NCBI GenBank assembly: GCA_900542905.1
Contig: UQPF01000001.1
Location: 186,001-250,000 of the forward strand
Direction of reading: 5' to 3'
DNA: 64,000 nt
Origin: an uncultured Collinsella sp.
Lineage (GTDB): Bacteria > Actinomycetota > Coriobacteriia > Coriobacteriales > Coriobacteriaceae
Shown piece by piece: positions 52,821-61,317 of this stretch (its first letter is position 1; every line of letters starts with the position of its first letter). The translations under genes were made by a program, and so were the position numbers. The notes beneath the pieces are model-generated. The model searched no databases and was not told the origin of the DNA. It saw only the letters and a list, made by a program, of their open reading frames with translations.

Positions 52821-53242
52821 AGTGTTTGCTCAACTTTCTTTTCAAGCCCTGTGATCACATGCTCCCCGCATAAACCTTCAGGGCGGCTAAACAGTCTAGC
52901 TCCGTCCAAAAAGCGACGAGCATCATTGATCTGTATCGAGATGATTGCGTCAAATACGCAGAGTTAGTGTAACACAACCGCTGCCACCTGCAACTTAGTC
53001 ATCGGGGGCGTTCTTAAACGACTAGTCAAAAGGAACACTCTTTACAAAGTTCCGGCGCACACCATCGCCACATCATAAGCTGCGGTGAAATAGTTCCCAA
53101 ATCCCGGCCGACACCTCTCAAGCAGGAACCATTCCACCGCAACTCATAAGAAGAAGGCAGGTCAAGCCTCAAGCATCGAGAAAACGGAACAGCTAAGGGG
53201 CAAGGGCATCGGCCCCAAGATCGACACGCCACGAATCGCGCC

Positions 53243-53372
53243 CATCTACTACGTTTGCCCCCGCACCCCTGACCATACTCACTTTTTTTCGAAAGTCGCA
53301 GACCTGCTACCTGCGGTTTTAATATTGCGATTTTCGGCGTGGTTCGGGGTACGCACTTAAACGTAGTAGATG
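53243..53372. repeat. Inverted-repeat element A
   Basis: Perfect 14-bp ends: CATCTACTACGTTT (53243-53256) and its complement (53359-53372), enclosing about 100 bp. Sequence after both ends begins GCCCCCG. Confidence 0.6.
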
Positions 53373-53469
53373 CCCCCGATTCTTGGCAGAAGGTATCCCG
53401 CCGCTCCTCCACGGGACAAAAATGATCCGTTTTCCTCCGTCCCCTAGGGTCATTTTCAAAACTATGGCT

Positions 53470-53597
53470 GTTTACTACGATGAATCGCTCAACCACGACC
53501 ACGCCAAAACCCGAAAAAATAAAACCCCAGCTAGATGGCTTGCACTTTTCGGTGAAAAGCCAGTGTGATTGGAATCCCTCGATTCATCGTAGTAAAC
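53470..53597. repeat. Inverted-repeat element B
   Basis: Perfect 18-bp ends at 53470-53487 and 53580-53597, enclosing 92 bp. The TACTACG core is shared with element A, and a CCACGCC-AAA stretch inside B resembles an inverted stretch in A. A MITE-like or RNA-hairpin family is possible. Confidence 0.6.
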
Positions 53598-53653
53598 CGG
53601 TATAGTTGCGATTTAGTAGCATTTCCCAACACACCAAAAACACCGCCAAACGC

Positions 53654-53684
53654 AAAAATCCCGATCTCCGCATGGGAGATCGGG
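53654..53684 (-). terminator. Terminator of argS
   Basis: 10-bp stem CCCGATCTCC (53660-53669) with GGAGATCGGG (53675-53684), then T's on the minus strand. Confidence 0.85.
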
Positions 53685-53732
53685 CTTAGAAGGCTCAGCT
53701 AAACCAAACCTACGCAGTCAAACGGCCAGCGC

Positions 53733-55586
53733 TTACATCTGCTCGGGGGCGGTCACGCCAACAAGCGTGAGCACCAGGGCGAGCGTCACGCGGACGGCGT
53801 CGCAGGCGGCCAGACGGGCGCGCGAGAGCTCGGGGTCGACGGGACGGCCCTCGCTCGGCAGAACCTGGCAGGCGGCGTAGAAGCTGTGGAAGTCACCGGC
53901 GAGCTCCTCGGCAAAGTGCGTCAGGCGGAACGGGGCGCGATCGCGAGCGCAGCTGGCGATGAGGTCGGTGAGCTCGTTGAGCTTACGCGAAAGGGCGAGC
54001 TCGGTCGGGTCGGTCAGCAGCGAGTAATCGACGTTCTCGCCAATAGCCTTCTCGGCGACGGCCTTCATGCCCATCTCGGCGGCCTGCTCGGCGGTAACGT
54101 CGGCGGCGCGGCGCAGGATGGAGCACACGCGAGCGTGAGCATACTGCACGTAATAGACCGGGTTGGAGTTGTCGCGCTTCTTAACGGCCTCGATATCGAA
54201 GTCGACCATCTGGTTGGAGCTCTTGGAGATGAGCGTGTAGCGGGCGGCGTCAGAGCCGACCTCGTCGACGAGTTCCTGCAGGGTCACCATGGTGCCCTTG
54301 CGCTTGGACATACGGACGGGCTTGCCGTTGCGCAGCAGGTTGACGAGCTGGCCCAGCAGAACCTCAAACTTGCCGGGATAGCCAAGAGCGTCACAGACGC
54401 AGCGGACGCGCTCGATGTAGCCGTGGTGGTCGGCGCCCCAGATGTCGATGACGTGGTCGACGCGCTGGAACTTATCCCAGTGATAGGCAACGTCGGAGGC
54501 GAAGTAGGTGTACTCGCCATCGGACTTGATCAGGACGCGGTCCTTGTCGTCGCCCAGGTCGGTGGAGCGGAACCACAGGGCACCGTCCTTGGTGTAGAGG
54601 TAGCCCATCTTGTCGAGCTTCTCAAAAGCGCGGTCGACGGCGGAGGTGCCGGCGGTCTCGCCCTCGGTGTCCTTCACGTACAGAGAGCGCTCGGAGAACC
54701 AACGATCAAAGTCGCAGTTGACGGCGTGGCAAAGGTCGCGCATGTTGTCGACCATCTTTACGTAGCCGCGCTCGCGGAAGCTCTCCATGCGCTCCTGCGG
54801 ATCGGCGTTGACCCACTTATCGCCGTCGGTGCGCCAGAACTCGGCAGCCTCGTCGATGATGTAGTCGCCGCCGTAGGAGTCCTTGCCCAGAGTCTCGGCA
54901 AAGTTATCCTGATACGGATGGGTCTCGGGATGCTCGTCGCTCTCGTCGGCAACAAAGGCGTCGCGGTCGGCGATCAGAAGCTTGTGAGCCTCGTCAATAT
55001 CCACGCCCTGCTTGGCGATGATGTCGGCAAGCTGCATATAGCGCGTGCTGATGGAGTTGCCGAAGGTGTTCATCTGAGAGCCGTGGTCGTTGATGTAGAA
55101 CTCACGCTGGATGTCGTAACCGGCGTGGTCCATCACACGGCAAAGGGAGTCGCCCAGAGCGGCCCAGCGACCATGACCGATGTGCATGGGGCCGACGGGG
55201 TTGGCGGAGACGAACTCGACCTGGGTCTTCAGGCCGCCACCGACGTTGGACTTAGCGAAGTCCATACCCTTCTCGCGGGCCTCGCCAAAGATGGCGTTCT
55301 TGACGGCAACGGAGAGGTAGAAGTTGATGAAGCCAGGACCGGCGATCTCGACCTTCTCGATCGCGGGGTCCTCGGGCATATGGGCAACGACGGCCTCGGC
55401 GATCTTGCGCGGGGCGCAATGAGCCAGCTTGGCAGACTTCAGGGCCATGGTGGAGGTCCACTCGCCATGAGAAGTATCAGCCGGTCGCTCGATAGCGCAA
55501 TCGTCAAGTTCAAATGCGGAAAGGTCGCCGGCCTCCTGGGCCGCAGCAAGCGCAGCGCGTACCAGCTCTTCAATCTTCTCGGGCAT
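53733..55586 (-). CDS. argS: Arginyl-tRNA synthetase
   Basis: 617 residues from the ATG at 55586 (AAGGAGGATCT upstream); a longer frame to 55655 lacks a site. Class I motifs: HIGH as PMHIGHGRWAALGDS and KMSKS-like VRMSKRKGTM. The N-terminal Add1 domain and the C-terminal anticodon-binding domain (YAHARVCSILRRA to the end) are both present. It charges tRNA-Arg in the cytoplasm. Full length and monocistronic, with its own terminator. Confidence 0.96.
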   Translation of the reverse strand: MPEKIEELVRAALAAAQEAGDLSAFELDDCAIERPADTSHGEWTSTMALKSAKLAHCAPRKIAEAVVAHMPEDPAIEKVEIAGPGFINFYLSVAVKNAIFGEAREKGMDFAKSNVGGGLKTQVEFVSANPVGPMHIGHGRWAALGDSLCRVMDHAGYDIQREFYINDHGSQMNTFGNSISTRYMQLADIIAKQGVDIDEAHKLLIADRDAFVADESDEHPETHPYQDNFAETLGKDSYGGDYIIDEAAEFWRTDGDKWVNADPQERMESFRERGYVKMVDNMRDLCHAVNCDFDRWFSERSLYVKDTEGETAGTSAVDRAFEKLDKMGYLYTKDGALWFRSTDLGDDKDRVLIKSDGEYTYFASDVAYHWDKFQRVDHVIDIWGADHHGYIERVRCVCDALGYPGKFEVLLGQLVNLLRNGKPVRMSKRKGTMVTLQELVDEVGSDAARYTLISKSSNQMVDFDIEAVKKRDNSNPVYYVQYAHARVCSILRRAADVTAEQAAEMGMKAVAEKAIGENVDYSLLTDPTELALSRKLNELTDLIASCARDRAPFRLTHFAEELAGDFHSFYAACQVLPSEGRPVDPELSRARLAACDAVRVTLALVLTLVGVTAPEQM

Positions 55587-55928
55587 AGATCCTCCTTGTG
55601 TTAAAGCCCCCGAGCTCTTGGTCACTCGTAGGGCAAAAGCCAGAGTTTGTAGCACTCTATCACAAGCGGTAGCTACTGTCGCAGGGTAAAGCTAATAGAT
55701 ATTGCATATGCACAAAAATGACTACCGCTCTTGCGCGGCTGTACAAAGTTGGCGGTTTGCCTGCAGTTTATACACGTTCTGGAAATGCATAAACGTATGG
55801 ATAAGCTGTTCTATATATCGAATACTCTAACCTATCGGAGTTGTGTGCTTTTCCTGCATAAAGTAATGGTTTGTGCACGTCAGCGTGGTATTCTTAACAT
55901 ACACAAATTCGTATAAGTTGGAGGTAGC
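55587..55928. other. 342-bp divergent promoter region of argS and the CarD-like gene
   Basis: AT-richer than its surroundings, with a short palindrome TGCATATGCA near 55700 and several TGCATAAA-type copies. GTTGGAGG precedes the start at 55929. No gene or leader structure that I recognise. Confidence 0.4.
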
Positions 55929-56414
55929 ATGTTCTCAATCGGTCAACACGTCATTCATCCGGGTCAGGGAGTCTGCACCGTCGTCGGTTTTAGGGACGAC
56001 ACGCCACAGCCCATGTTGCTGCTCGAGACCAAGCAGGGACATGCGCAGACGATTCTCATGTACCCCGTGGCGCAGGCCGACCGTCTGCATGCCGCTATCT
56101 CCCAGCAAGATGCCGAGCACCTGCTGAGCCACTACGATGAGCTGGAGTGCGACACCTTTACCGAGCGCAATAGCTCGCTCGAGGAGACGCACTTTAAGCA
56201 GCAGCTCAAGCTGGGCGCGCCCGAGACGGTTCGCGTGGCAAAAACCATGATGCACCGTATTCGCCAGGCCGAGGAAGCAGATAAAAAGCCCAGCTCCTAC
56301 TACATGCGCGTACTCAAGGAAGCCAAGCGCCGCTCCATCGAGGAGTTCGCCGTGGCCCTGGGCGTCACCGAAGAGGCCGCCGAAGCCCGCCTAGCCCAAG
56401 CCGCCCTCAACTAA
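55929..56414 (+). CDS. CarD/CdnL family transcription regulator
   Basis: 161 residues. The N-terminal Tudor-like RNA-polymerase interaction domain begins MFSIGQHVIHPGQGVCTVVGF and includes YPVAQADRLHAAIS, followed by a helical DNA-binding half (MMHRIRQAEEADKKPSSYYMRVLKEAKRRSIEEFAVAL). CarD proteins bind the polymerase beta subunit and steady open promoter complexes, especially at rRNA genes. Length fits the family. The gene has GGAGG upstream and a hairpin 13 bp after its stop. Confidence 0.85.
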   Translation: MFSIGQHVIHPGQGVCTVVGFRDDTPQPMLLLETKQGHAQTILMYPVAQADRLHAAISQQDAEHLLSHYDELECDTFTERNSSLEETHFKQQLKLGAPETVRVAKTMMHRIRQAEEADKKPSSYYMRVLKEAKRRSIEEFAVALGVTEEAAEARLAQAALN

Positions 56415-56427
56415 CCCATCCGCACCA

Positions 56428-56468
56428 AAAACCACCACAAAGGGGACAGGCACCTTTGTGGTGGTTTT
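56428..56468. repeat. Hairpin repeat, copy 1 (before the HD gene)
   Basis: Perfect 16-bp arms (56428-56443 and 56453-56468) around a 9-nt loop, with a T-run on the plus strand. Identical in its 42-bp core to the copy at 57138-57178. It probably terminates the CarD-like transcript. Confidence 0.85.
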
Positions 56469-56522
56469 CTTGTTCTAGTAGTATTCATTCTTATCGATAC
56501 CCACGAGCACAAGGAGTCCCTT

Positions 56523-57122
56523 ATGGCAGAGCCGCTTACCGCCGGAATCACCCGCGACCGCGCGTTCGAACTGCTCAACGAGCACAACAAGGACCCGTTC
56601 CACATCACCCATGGCGAGACGGTCGAGGGCACTATGCGCTACTTTGCGCGCGAGTTCGACCCCGAGAACGAGGAGTTTTGGGGCATCGTCGGCCTGCTGC
56701 ACGACTTGGATTGGGAGGAGCATGAGGACGACCCCATGAACCACACCATCTATGCCGCCGAGATTCTCGAGAGTGAGGGTGCGACTCCCGAGCTTATCCG
56801 TGCCATCCAGACGCACACGTCCGATTTCAACTCTTCGCTGCCCAAGCCCGAGCTGCAGATGGAAAAGATCCTGTTTGCCTGCGATGAGCTCACCGGCCTG
56901 ATCGGCGCCGCCGTCATCATGCGCCCGAGCAAGAGCGTCATGGACTTTACGACCAAGTCGCTCAAGAAGAAGTTCAAGGACAAGCGCTTTGCCGCCGGCT
57001 GCTCGCGCGATGTAATTTCACAGGGCGCCGAGATGCTGGGCTGGGAGCTTCCTGAGCTCTTCGATCGCACCATCGCAGCCATGCAGTCCTTCGCCCCCGA
57101 CCGCGACACCTTCCAAGCCTAA
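56523..57122 (+). CDS. HD-domain phosphohydrolase
   Basis: 199 residues. Metal-binding HD pattern: HITHGETVEGTMRYF, VGLLHDLDW (the HD pair) and NHTIYAAEIL, then AIQTHTSDF and ILFACDELTGLIGAAVIMRP. This matches the HDIG/HDOD-type cytoplasmic hydrolases that act on nucleotides or phosphates; the substrate is unknown. It stands alone between two identical hairpins, with CAAGGAG before the ATG. Confidence 0.8.
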   Translation: MAEPLTAGITRDRAFELLNEHNKDPFHITHGETVEGTMRYFAREFDPENEEFWGIVGLLHDLDWEEHEDDPMNHTIYAAEILESEGATPELIRAIQTHTSDFNSSLPKPELQMEKILFACDELTGLIGAAVIMRPSKSVMDFTTKSLKKKFKDKRFAAGCSRDVISQGAEMLGWELPELFDRTIAAMQSFAPDRDTFQA

Positions 57123-57137
57123 CCGCTCGCGCCACCT

Positions 57138-57178
57138 AAAACCACCACAAAGGGGACAGGCACCTTTGTGGTGGTTTT
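57138..57178. repeat. Hairpin repeat, copy 2 (after the HD gene)
   Basis: Arms 57138-57153 and 57163-57178 with the same loop as the copy at 56428-56468. It stands between the convergent HD and proA genes and can terminate both. Confidence 0.85.
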
Positions 57179-57192
57179 CGTTTACGAGAAGT

Positions 57193-58479
57193 TTAGGGGC
57201 GGACCTGGCCGGTGCCGCGGAGCTTATATTTGTAGGTGGTGAGGGCCTCGGCGGCAAAGGGGCCGCGGGCGTGGAGCTTTTGGGTCGAGATGCCGATCTC
57301 GGCACCCAGCCCAAACTCGCCGCCGTCGGTGAAGCGCGTGCTGGCGTTGGCGTACACGGCCGAAGCATCGACCGCATCCAGGAAGCGCTCGCAGGCATCC
57401 TCGTCCTCGGCGATGATGGCCTCGGAATGCATGGTGCCGTAGCGGTTGATGTGCGCGATGGCCTCGTCCTCGTTCGCCACGACCTTCACGCTCATCTCGA
57501 GCGCCAGATACTCACGGCCCCAGTCCTCCTCAGTCGCGGCAACAAAGTCATCGCCCTCAGCAAGACCGGCATCGGCGCATGCGGCGCACGTGGCCTCGTC
57601 ACCGTGAATCAGCACACCGTGATCGTGCAGCACGGCCACGACCGCAGGCAAAAACGAATCTGCCACGGCACGGTCGACCAGCAGCGACTCGGCGGCATTG
57701 CACACGCCCACGCGCTGGGTCTTGGCATTGACGATAATGTTGAGCGCTTTATCGAAGTCGGCGGATTCATGCACGTAGATGTGGCAGTTGCCTGTACCCG
57801 TCTCGATCACCGGTACGAGCGACTCGCGCACGCAGCGCTGGATCAGGCCCGCGCCGCCGCGCGGAATGAGCACATCGACAACACCGCGGAGCTTCATGAG
57901 CTCGCCGGTGGCCGCGCGGTCGGTAGACTCGATCATCGAGACGGCCTCGCGCGGGAAGCCTTGCGCCTCCAGAGCATCGGCCAGCAGTTCGGCAATCATG
58001 GCGCACGAGTGATAGGCCAGCGAACCGCCGCGCAGGATGCAGGCGTTACCGGTGCGGATGCAGATGCCCGCTGCATCGGCCGTCACGTTGGGGCGTGCCT
58101 CGTAGACCATGGCAACCAGACCTAGCGGCACACTCACGCGGGTCAGGTCCACGCCGCTCGCAAGCACGCGATGGTCAAGCACGCGGCCGACAGGATCGGG
58201 CAGCTCAGCGAGCTTCTCCAGGCCGGCGGCCATGCCCTCGACGCGCTCGGGCGTCAGGAGCAGACGGTCGAGAAGCCCTGCCGAAGTGCCCCCATCGCGC
58301 GCGGCAGACATATCGAGCTCATTGGCGGCAACGATGGAATCAACGCCGTCGCGCAGCGCCGCGGCCATGGCACGCACGGCCTCCTGGCGCTGGGCATCGC
58401 TCGCCGTGGCGAGCGCGCCCGAAGCAGCCTTGGCCTCAACGGCAAGATCGTGAACGTACGTGGCTATATCGACCGACAT
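57193..58479 (-). CDS. proA: Gamma-glutamyl phosphate reductase (proline synthesis)
   Basis: 428 residues. Aldehyde-dehydrogenase-like fold with VPLGLVAMVYEARPNVTADAAGICIRTGNACILRGG, the catalytic Cys in NAKTQRVGVCNAAESLLV, and a C-terminal NASTRFTDGGEFGLGAEIGISTQKLHARGP. It reduces glutamyl-5-phosphate, the product of ProB, to the semialdehyde. AAGGGG lies just before the ATG. ProB is on the same strand 1.6 kb upstream with a peptidase gene inserted between them in the opposite direction. Confidence 0.95.
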   Translation of the reverse strand: MSVDIATYVHDLAVEAKAASGALATASDAQRQEAVRAMAAALRDGVDSIVAANELDMSAARDGGTSAGLLDRLLLTPERVEGMAAGLEKLAELPDPVGRVLDHRVLASGVDLTRVSVPLGLVAMVYEARPNVTADAAGICIRTGNACILRGGSLAYHSCAMIAELLADALEAQGFPREAVSMIESTDRAATGELMKLRGVVDVLIPRGGAGLIQRCVRESLVPVIETGTGNCHIYVHESADFDKALNIIVNAKTQRVGVCNAAESLLVDRAVADSFLPAVVAVLHDHGVLIHGDEATCAACADAGLAEGDDFVAATEEDWGREYLALEMSVKVVANEDEAIAHINRYGTMHSEAIIAEDEDACERFLDAVDASAVYANASTRFTDGGEFGLGAEIGISTQKLHARGPFAAEALTTYKYKLRGTGQVRP

Positions 58480-58592
58480 GGACGGCCCCTTCTCTTAGAT
58501 GTTTGCCAACCATGGTAGCCGATTTGCACGCATCCTCGCAGACGGCGGTAGAATTGGTCAACCCGAAACACCGCAACGAATGGAAGCATCAC

Positions 58593-60011
58593 ATGGCCCT
58601 CATCACTTCGTACCACGTCCCCGGTCTCTATGTCGAGGACCACAGCATCGACGTCCCCCTCGACTGGCGCGGCCTGGAGCCCATGCTTTTGGCCGTCGGC
58701 AGCACCATGCGCCGCGGCGCCATGCCGGTGCCCATCGCCGGTGCGCCCGAGAGCATCAAGCTCTTCTACCGCGTGATTTGCGCGCCCGACCGCATTAACG
58801 ACGACTTGCCGCTCCTCCTCTTTTTGCAGGGCGGCCCCGGCGGCGAAAGCCCGCGTCCGCTGTCGCCCACAAGCGATGGCTGGATCGAGGAGGCCGTCAA
58901 GCATTTCCGCGTCGTGCTGCCCGACCAGCGCGGTACCGGGCGCAGCAGCTGCGTAGACGGGCGTACGATCGCGGCTCTGGGCGATCGCGCCGAGGCAGCA
59001 GGAGCCGATGCGGCCCGCTCGCAGGCAGACTTCCTCAAACGCCACCTCGCCAGCTCCATCGTGCGCGATTTTGAGTACCTGCGCCTGGTGGGCTTTGGCG
59101 GCAAGCCCTGGGTCACACTGGGGCAGAGCTACGGCGGCTTTTTGACATTGAGCTATCTGTCGCTCTTCCCCGAGGGCGTGGCGGCAAGCTTTACCTGCGG
59201 CGGTATTCCACACGTGCCGGCGAGCGCCAGCGAGGTCTACGCGCACACGTTCCCGCGCATGGCAGTCAAAACGCAGCAGTACTACGACCGCTACCCCGCC
59301 GACGTCGAGCGCGTGGCGGCGCTGGCCGATGCGATCGAGGAGCAAAAGCCCGTGCTACCCGACGGCTCGCCGATGACGGTCGAGCGCCTGCAGCTCATGG
59401 GCAGCGACTTTGGCATGAAGCCGAGCTTCGAGCGCATGCACTGGATTATCGACCATGCTTTTGTTGACGGAGACGGCACGCTGAGCTGCGGTTCCTCGGT
59501 ATCCGACAGCTTTTTGATGCGCGCCTTCGAGCGCACCAACACGCGCACAAACCCGCTGTACTGGACGCTGCAGGAGTTCATCTACGCCGACGGCGACACC
59601 ATGCCCATTCGCTGGGCCGCGGCAGAGGAGAAGGCCCATCGCGCCGAGTTCGACAAGCTCGCGCGCCCGCTCATGTTTACCGGTGAGGCTATGTTCCCGT
59701 GGATGTTTGAGCAGATGCCCGAGCTCAAGCCCTTCAAGCCCGCCATGGATCTGCTGATGGAAGACACCAGCTGGGACAAGATCTACGACCCGCAGCGCCT
59801 GGCCTGCAACGAAGTACCACTCCAGGCTGCGGTGTACTTCGACGACATGTACGTCGATTCGGGCCTGCAGCTCGACACGCTAAGCCGCATTGGCAACTCA
59901 CATGCCTGGGTGACGAACGAGTTTGAGCACGATGGCCTTCACGGCAGCATGGTGTTCAAGCACCTCTTCGACGAAGCCCTCAACCGCGGAGACCTGCGTC
60001 AGATCTTCTAG
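58593..60011 (+). CDS. Alpha/beta hydrolase, proline iminopeptidase-like
   Basis: 472 residues from the ATG at 58593; the open frame runs back over proA but only this start has a purine-rich site (GGAAG). Oxyanion region LLLFLQGGPGGESPRPL, VVLPDQRGTGRSS, and nucleophile elbow LGQSYGGFLTLSYL (Ser in GQSYG). A late TLSRIGNSHAWVTNEFEHDGLHGS holds the catalytic His. These match prolyl aminopeptidases (peptidase family S33, long cytoplasmic form). It frees N-terminal proline from peptides, so its place between proA and proB suggests shared proline metabolism. Confidence 0.85.
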   Translation: MALITSYHVPGLYVEDHSIDVPLDWRGLEPMLLAVGSTMRRGAMPVPIAGAPESIKLFYRVICAPDRINDDLPLLLFLQGGPGGESPRPLSPTSDGWIEEAVKHFRVVLPDQRGTGRSSCVDGRTIAALGDRAEAAGADAARSQADFLKRHLASSIVRDFEYLRLVGFGGKPWVTLGQSYGGFLTLSYLSLFPEGVAASFTCGGIPHVPASASEVYAHTFPRMAVKTQQYYDRYPADVERVAALADAIEEQKPVLPDGSPMTVERLQLMGSDFGMKPSFERMHWIIDHAFVDGDGTLSCGSSVSDSFLMRAFERTNTRTNPLYWTLQEFIYADGDTMPIRWAAAEEKAHRAEFDKLARPLMFTGEAMFPWMFEQMPELKPFKPAMDLLMEDTSWDKIYDPQRLACNEVPLQAAVYFDDMYVDSGLQLDTLSRIGNSHAWVTNEFEHDGLHGSMVFKHLFDEALNRGDLRQIF

Positions 60012-60020
60012 CAAAGGAGT

Positions 60021-60065
60021 GTCCCCACCTGCCGGCACAAAGGGAACGTCCCCAAGTGCCGGCAC
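60021..60065. repeat. Short imperfect direct repeat
   Basis: GTCCCCACCTGCCGGCAC (60021-60038) and GTCCCCAAGTGCCGGCAC (60048-60065), 16 of 18 identical. It looks like a fragment of a dispersed intergenic repeat. Confidence 0.5.
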
Positions 60066-60068
60066 GAG

Positions 60069-60108
60069 AAAGACAGCGCTGTGGGAAACGATCCGCAGCG
60101 TTGTCTTT
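60069..60108. terminator. Terminator between the iminopeptidase-like gene and proB
   Basis: Stem AAAGACAGCGCTG (60069-60081) with CAGCGTTGTCTTT (60096-60108), one G-T pair, then CTTT. Serves the convergent genes. Confidence 0.75.
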
Positions 60109-60110
60109 CT

Positions 60111-61238
60111 TTATGCAAATACGATCAAGTTATCCCTGTGTATCGCCGGCTTCTCGGCCAGGTTAGCGAGCAGGCGGTTGCTGGCGATCTGGTCCTGGCG
60201 GCGGCCGGCAGCAAGCTCCAGCACGTCCGAATCGGCCTCGGCAATACCGCGGGCGACGACCATACCGCTCGGGTCGCACACATCGAGCACGTCGCCCTCG
60301 GCAAACTGGCCATCGACCTCGCGAATACCCACCGCAAGCAGGGAAGAGCCACGGCTGACCAGCGCCTTCGCAGCACCATCATCAACCGTCACCGACCCAT
60401 GTGCCTTGTCGCCCAGCGCGATCCACAGCTTGCGGGGCGCGATGTCCAGACGCTCCGCCGGCGGATCGAACAGCGTGCCCACGCTCTCGCCGCGGGCGAG
60501 GCGCACGAGCGCATCGGGCTCCTCGCCCGAGCAAATCACGCTCTGAATGCCCGCCGTCATCAGGATGCGGCTCGCGCGGATCTTGGTAATCATGCCGCCC
60601 GTGCCCACCGATGTGGAAGAATCGCCCGCCGAGGCGATAATCTTGGCATCGATCTTATGCACGACAGGAACAAACTCGGCCGTGGGGTCCTCATGCGGAT
60701 TGGCAGTATAGAGACCATCGATGTCCGAGAGCGTCACGCACAGATCGGCAGATACCAGGCAGCTCACGAGCGCCGCCAGTGTGTCGTTGTCGCCAAACTT
60801 GATCTCGTCGACGGTAACGGTGTCGTTCTCGTTGACGACCGGCACCACGCCCAGCTCCACCAGACGCAGCAGGGCGTCGCGCGCGTGCAGGTAGGACGTG
60901 CGACGCGCCGTGTCGTGACGCGTGAGCAGCACGAGCGAGGTGAGCAGGTCGCGCGCATGGAACTCCTCGTCGTAGGCCGACGAGATGATGCACTGACCAG
61001 CCGAGGCGCAGGCCTGCAGGCTCGGAAGGTCGCCGACCGGCTTGCGGTCGAAGCCCAACACGGGATAGCCACAGGCAATAGCGCCCGAGCTCACCACGAC
61101 CAGACGCCAGCCGAGCTTGCGCAGCGCTGCGGCTTGATCGGCAAGTCCGCCGATAAAGGCGCGGTTGACCTTGCCATCGGCGCCCACCACCGTGGACGAA
61201 CCGATCTTTACCACCATCGTTTTATAAGAAGTCGTCAT
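60111..61238 (-). CDS. proB: Glutamate 5-kinase (proline synthesis)
   Basis: 375 residues. Kinase domain (TMVVKIGSSTVVGADGKVN, VVSSGAIACG, PVVNENDTVTVDEIKFGDNDTLAALV, VGTGGMITKIRASRILMTAGI) followed by a C-terminal PUA domain from about 280. It phosphorylates glutamate as the first step to proline. The PUA-containing form is usually subject to proline feedback. Encoded downstream of pncB on the same strand with an 80-bp gap. Confidence 0.95.
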   Translation of the reverse strand: MTTSYKTMVVKIGSSTVVGADGKVNRAFIGGLADQAAALRKLGWRLVVVSSGAIACGYPVLGFDRKPVGDLPSLQACASAGQCIISSAYDEEFHARDLLTSLVLLTRHDTARRTSYLHARDALLRLVELGVVPVVNENDTVTVDEIKFGDNDTLAALVSCLVSADLCVTLSDIDGLYTANPHEDPTAEFVPVVHKIDAKIIASAGDSSTSVGTGGMITKIRASRILMTAGIQSVICSGEEPDALVRLARGESVGTLFDPPAERLDIAPRKLWIALGDKAHGSVTVDDGAAKALVSRGSSLLAVGIREVDGQFAEGDVLDVCDPSGMVVARGIAEADSDVLELAAGRRQDQIASNRLLANLAEKPAIHRDNLIVFA

Positions 61239-61317
61239 ACGTCAAACCAATCAACTGTTCAGCGAACGGCCGAGCTGGCGGCCAAGGGAGCGTGACTCGC
61301 CCCTACCGCCCAAGGAA

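Larger units (their letters stand above)
52821..53653. other. 833-bp non-coding region with two long inverted-repeat elements
   Basis: Lies between argS and rho (both minus). Contains rho's leader and two inverted-repeat-bounded stretches, annotated separately. Open frames here (for example 53026-53502) have biased, Cys/Arg-rich translations and no ribosome site. Confidence 0.5.

Noticed and set aside
51102..52967. 621-codon plus-strand frame opposite rho
   Set aside because: Antisense shadow of the Ala/Arg-rich Rho extension. No start site and no domain.
53026..53502. 158-codon open frame in the rho-argS gap
   Set aside because: Its translation is Cys/Arg/Trp-rich and it overlaps the inverted-repeat elements. 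No start site is seen.
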